Of a stretch of 23,081 bases of DNA, positions 23,058 to 23,081 are shown in pieces. The position numbers and the translations under genes were made by a program. The stretch is from Bacillota bacterium. Lineage in GTDB: Bacteria > Bacillota > Negativicutes > Sporomusales > Sporomusaceae. Location of the stretch: assembly GCA_023443285.1 (NCBI GenBank), contig JAEZVB010000060.1, positions 1 through 23,081 of the forward strand, written 5' to 3'. The notes beneath the pieces are model-generated. The model made no database searches and was not told the DNA's origin. It was given only the letters and a program-made list of their open reading frames with translations. Each line of letters begins with the position of its first letter. Within the stretch, counting starts at the first letter, position 1.

Positions 23058-23081
23058 TTGGAGACCCAAGAAGTAAAACGG
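23058..23081 (+). CDS. Start of a further gene, cut by the window edge
   Basis: AAGGAGG at 23044-23050 is seven bases before a TTG that opens the frame METQEVKR (counting TTG as Met) to the window end. A 9-bp inverted repeat (23014-23022 with 23034-23042) precedes it. Eight codons are too few to name the product; a transposase is possible. Confidence 0.4.

Overview
The window looks like a chromosome segment of an anaerobic, low-to-mid GC Firmicute, most plausibly a Negativicute of the Sporomusaceae type. This is inferred from gene style only: GGAGG-type ribosome sites, a stand-alone FMN-binding glutamate synthase-like protein, a DUF1638 protein, an EFR1-type flavodoxin-ferredoxin, and dispersed REP-like palindromes around a RAYT transposase. 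No rRNA or tRNA gene and no CRISPR array was seen.

Region 1 (1-9200) is mostly metabolic and housekeeping. It holds the end of an SRPBCC-fold protein, a Tat-exported N-acetylmuramoyl-L-alanine amidase, an EFR1-type iron-sulfur flavoprotein, a DMT (EamA) exporter downstream of an AraC-type regulator, glutamate racemase (murI), a DUF1638 protein, the glutamate synthase-like FMN enzyme, a coiled-coil protein and a DUF3795 cysteine-rich protein. Most units end in a recognisable hairpin terminator.

Region 2 (9200-15160) is regulatory. It has an overlooked 52-residue gene with its own promoter and a Fur-like palindrome, a LysR regulator, an orphan membrane PAS histidine kinase, and a divergently transcribed PAS-PAS-GGDEF-EAL protein for cyclic-di-GMP turnover.

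Region 3 (15160-19970) is a plastic accessory stretch. A RAYT (REP-associated tyrosine transposase) is flanked by inverted REP-like elements, and related copies lie at about 17.98, 18.85 and 19.64 kb. Around it are a zinc-ribbon protein, two GNAT acetyltransferases (one YoaP-like), a duplicated 5' gene leader, a second dispersed repeat family (GGCAGGAG hairpins), a group II intron-like hairpin and an IS-end remnant.

Region 4 (19975-22935) is the most interesting part. It is a compact three-gene operon with 2-base gaps, closed by a strong terminator. It encodes a protein with PD and ExK nuclease-fold motifs separated by a putative winged helix, a Hanks-type Ser/Thr kinase with intact catalytic residues, and a 399-residue protein of unknown function. 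Its AT-rich composition, its position behind mobile repeats and its layout suggest a transferable sensor-kinase-effector module, possibly phage defence; that role is inference. A possible gene fragment and the start of another gene close the window.
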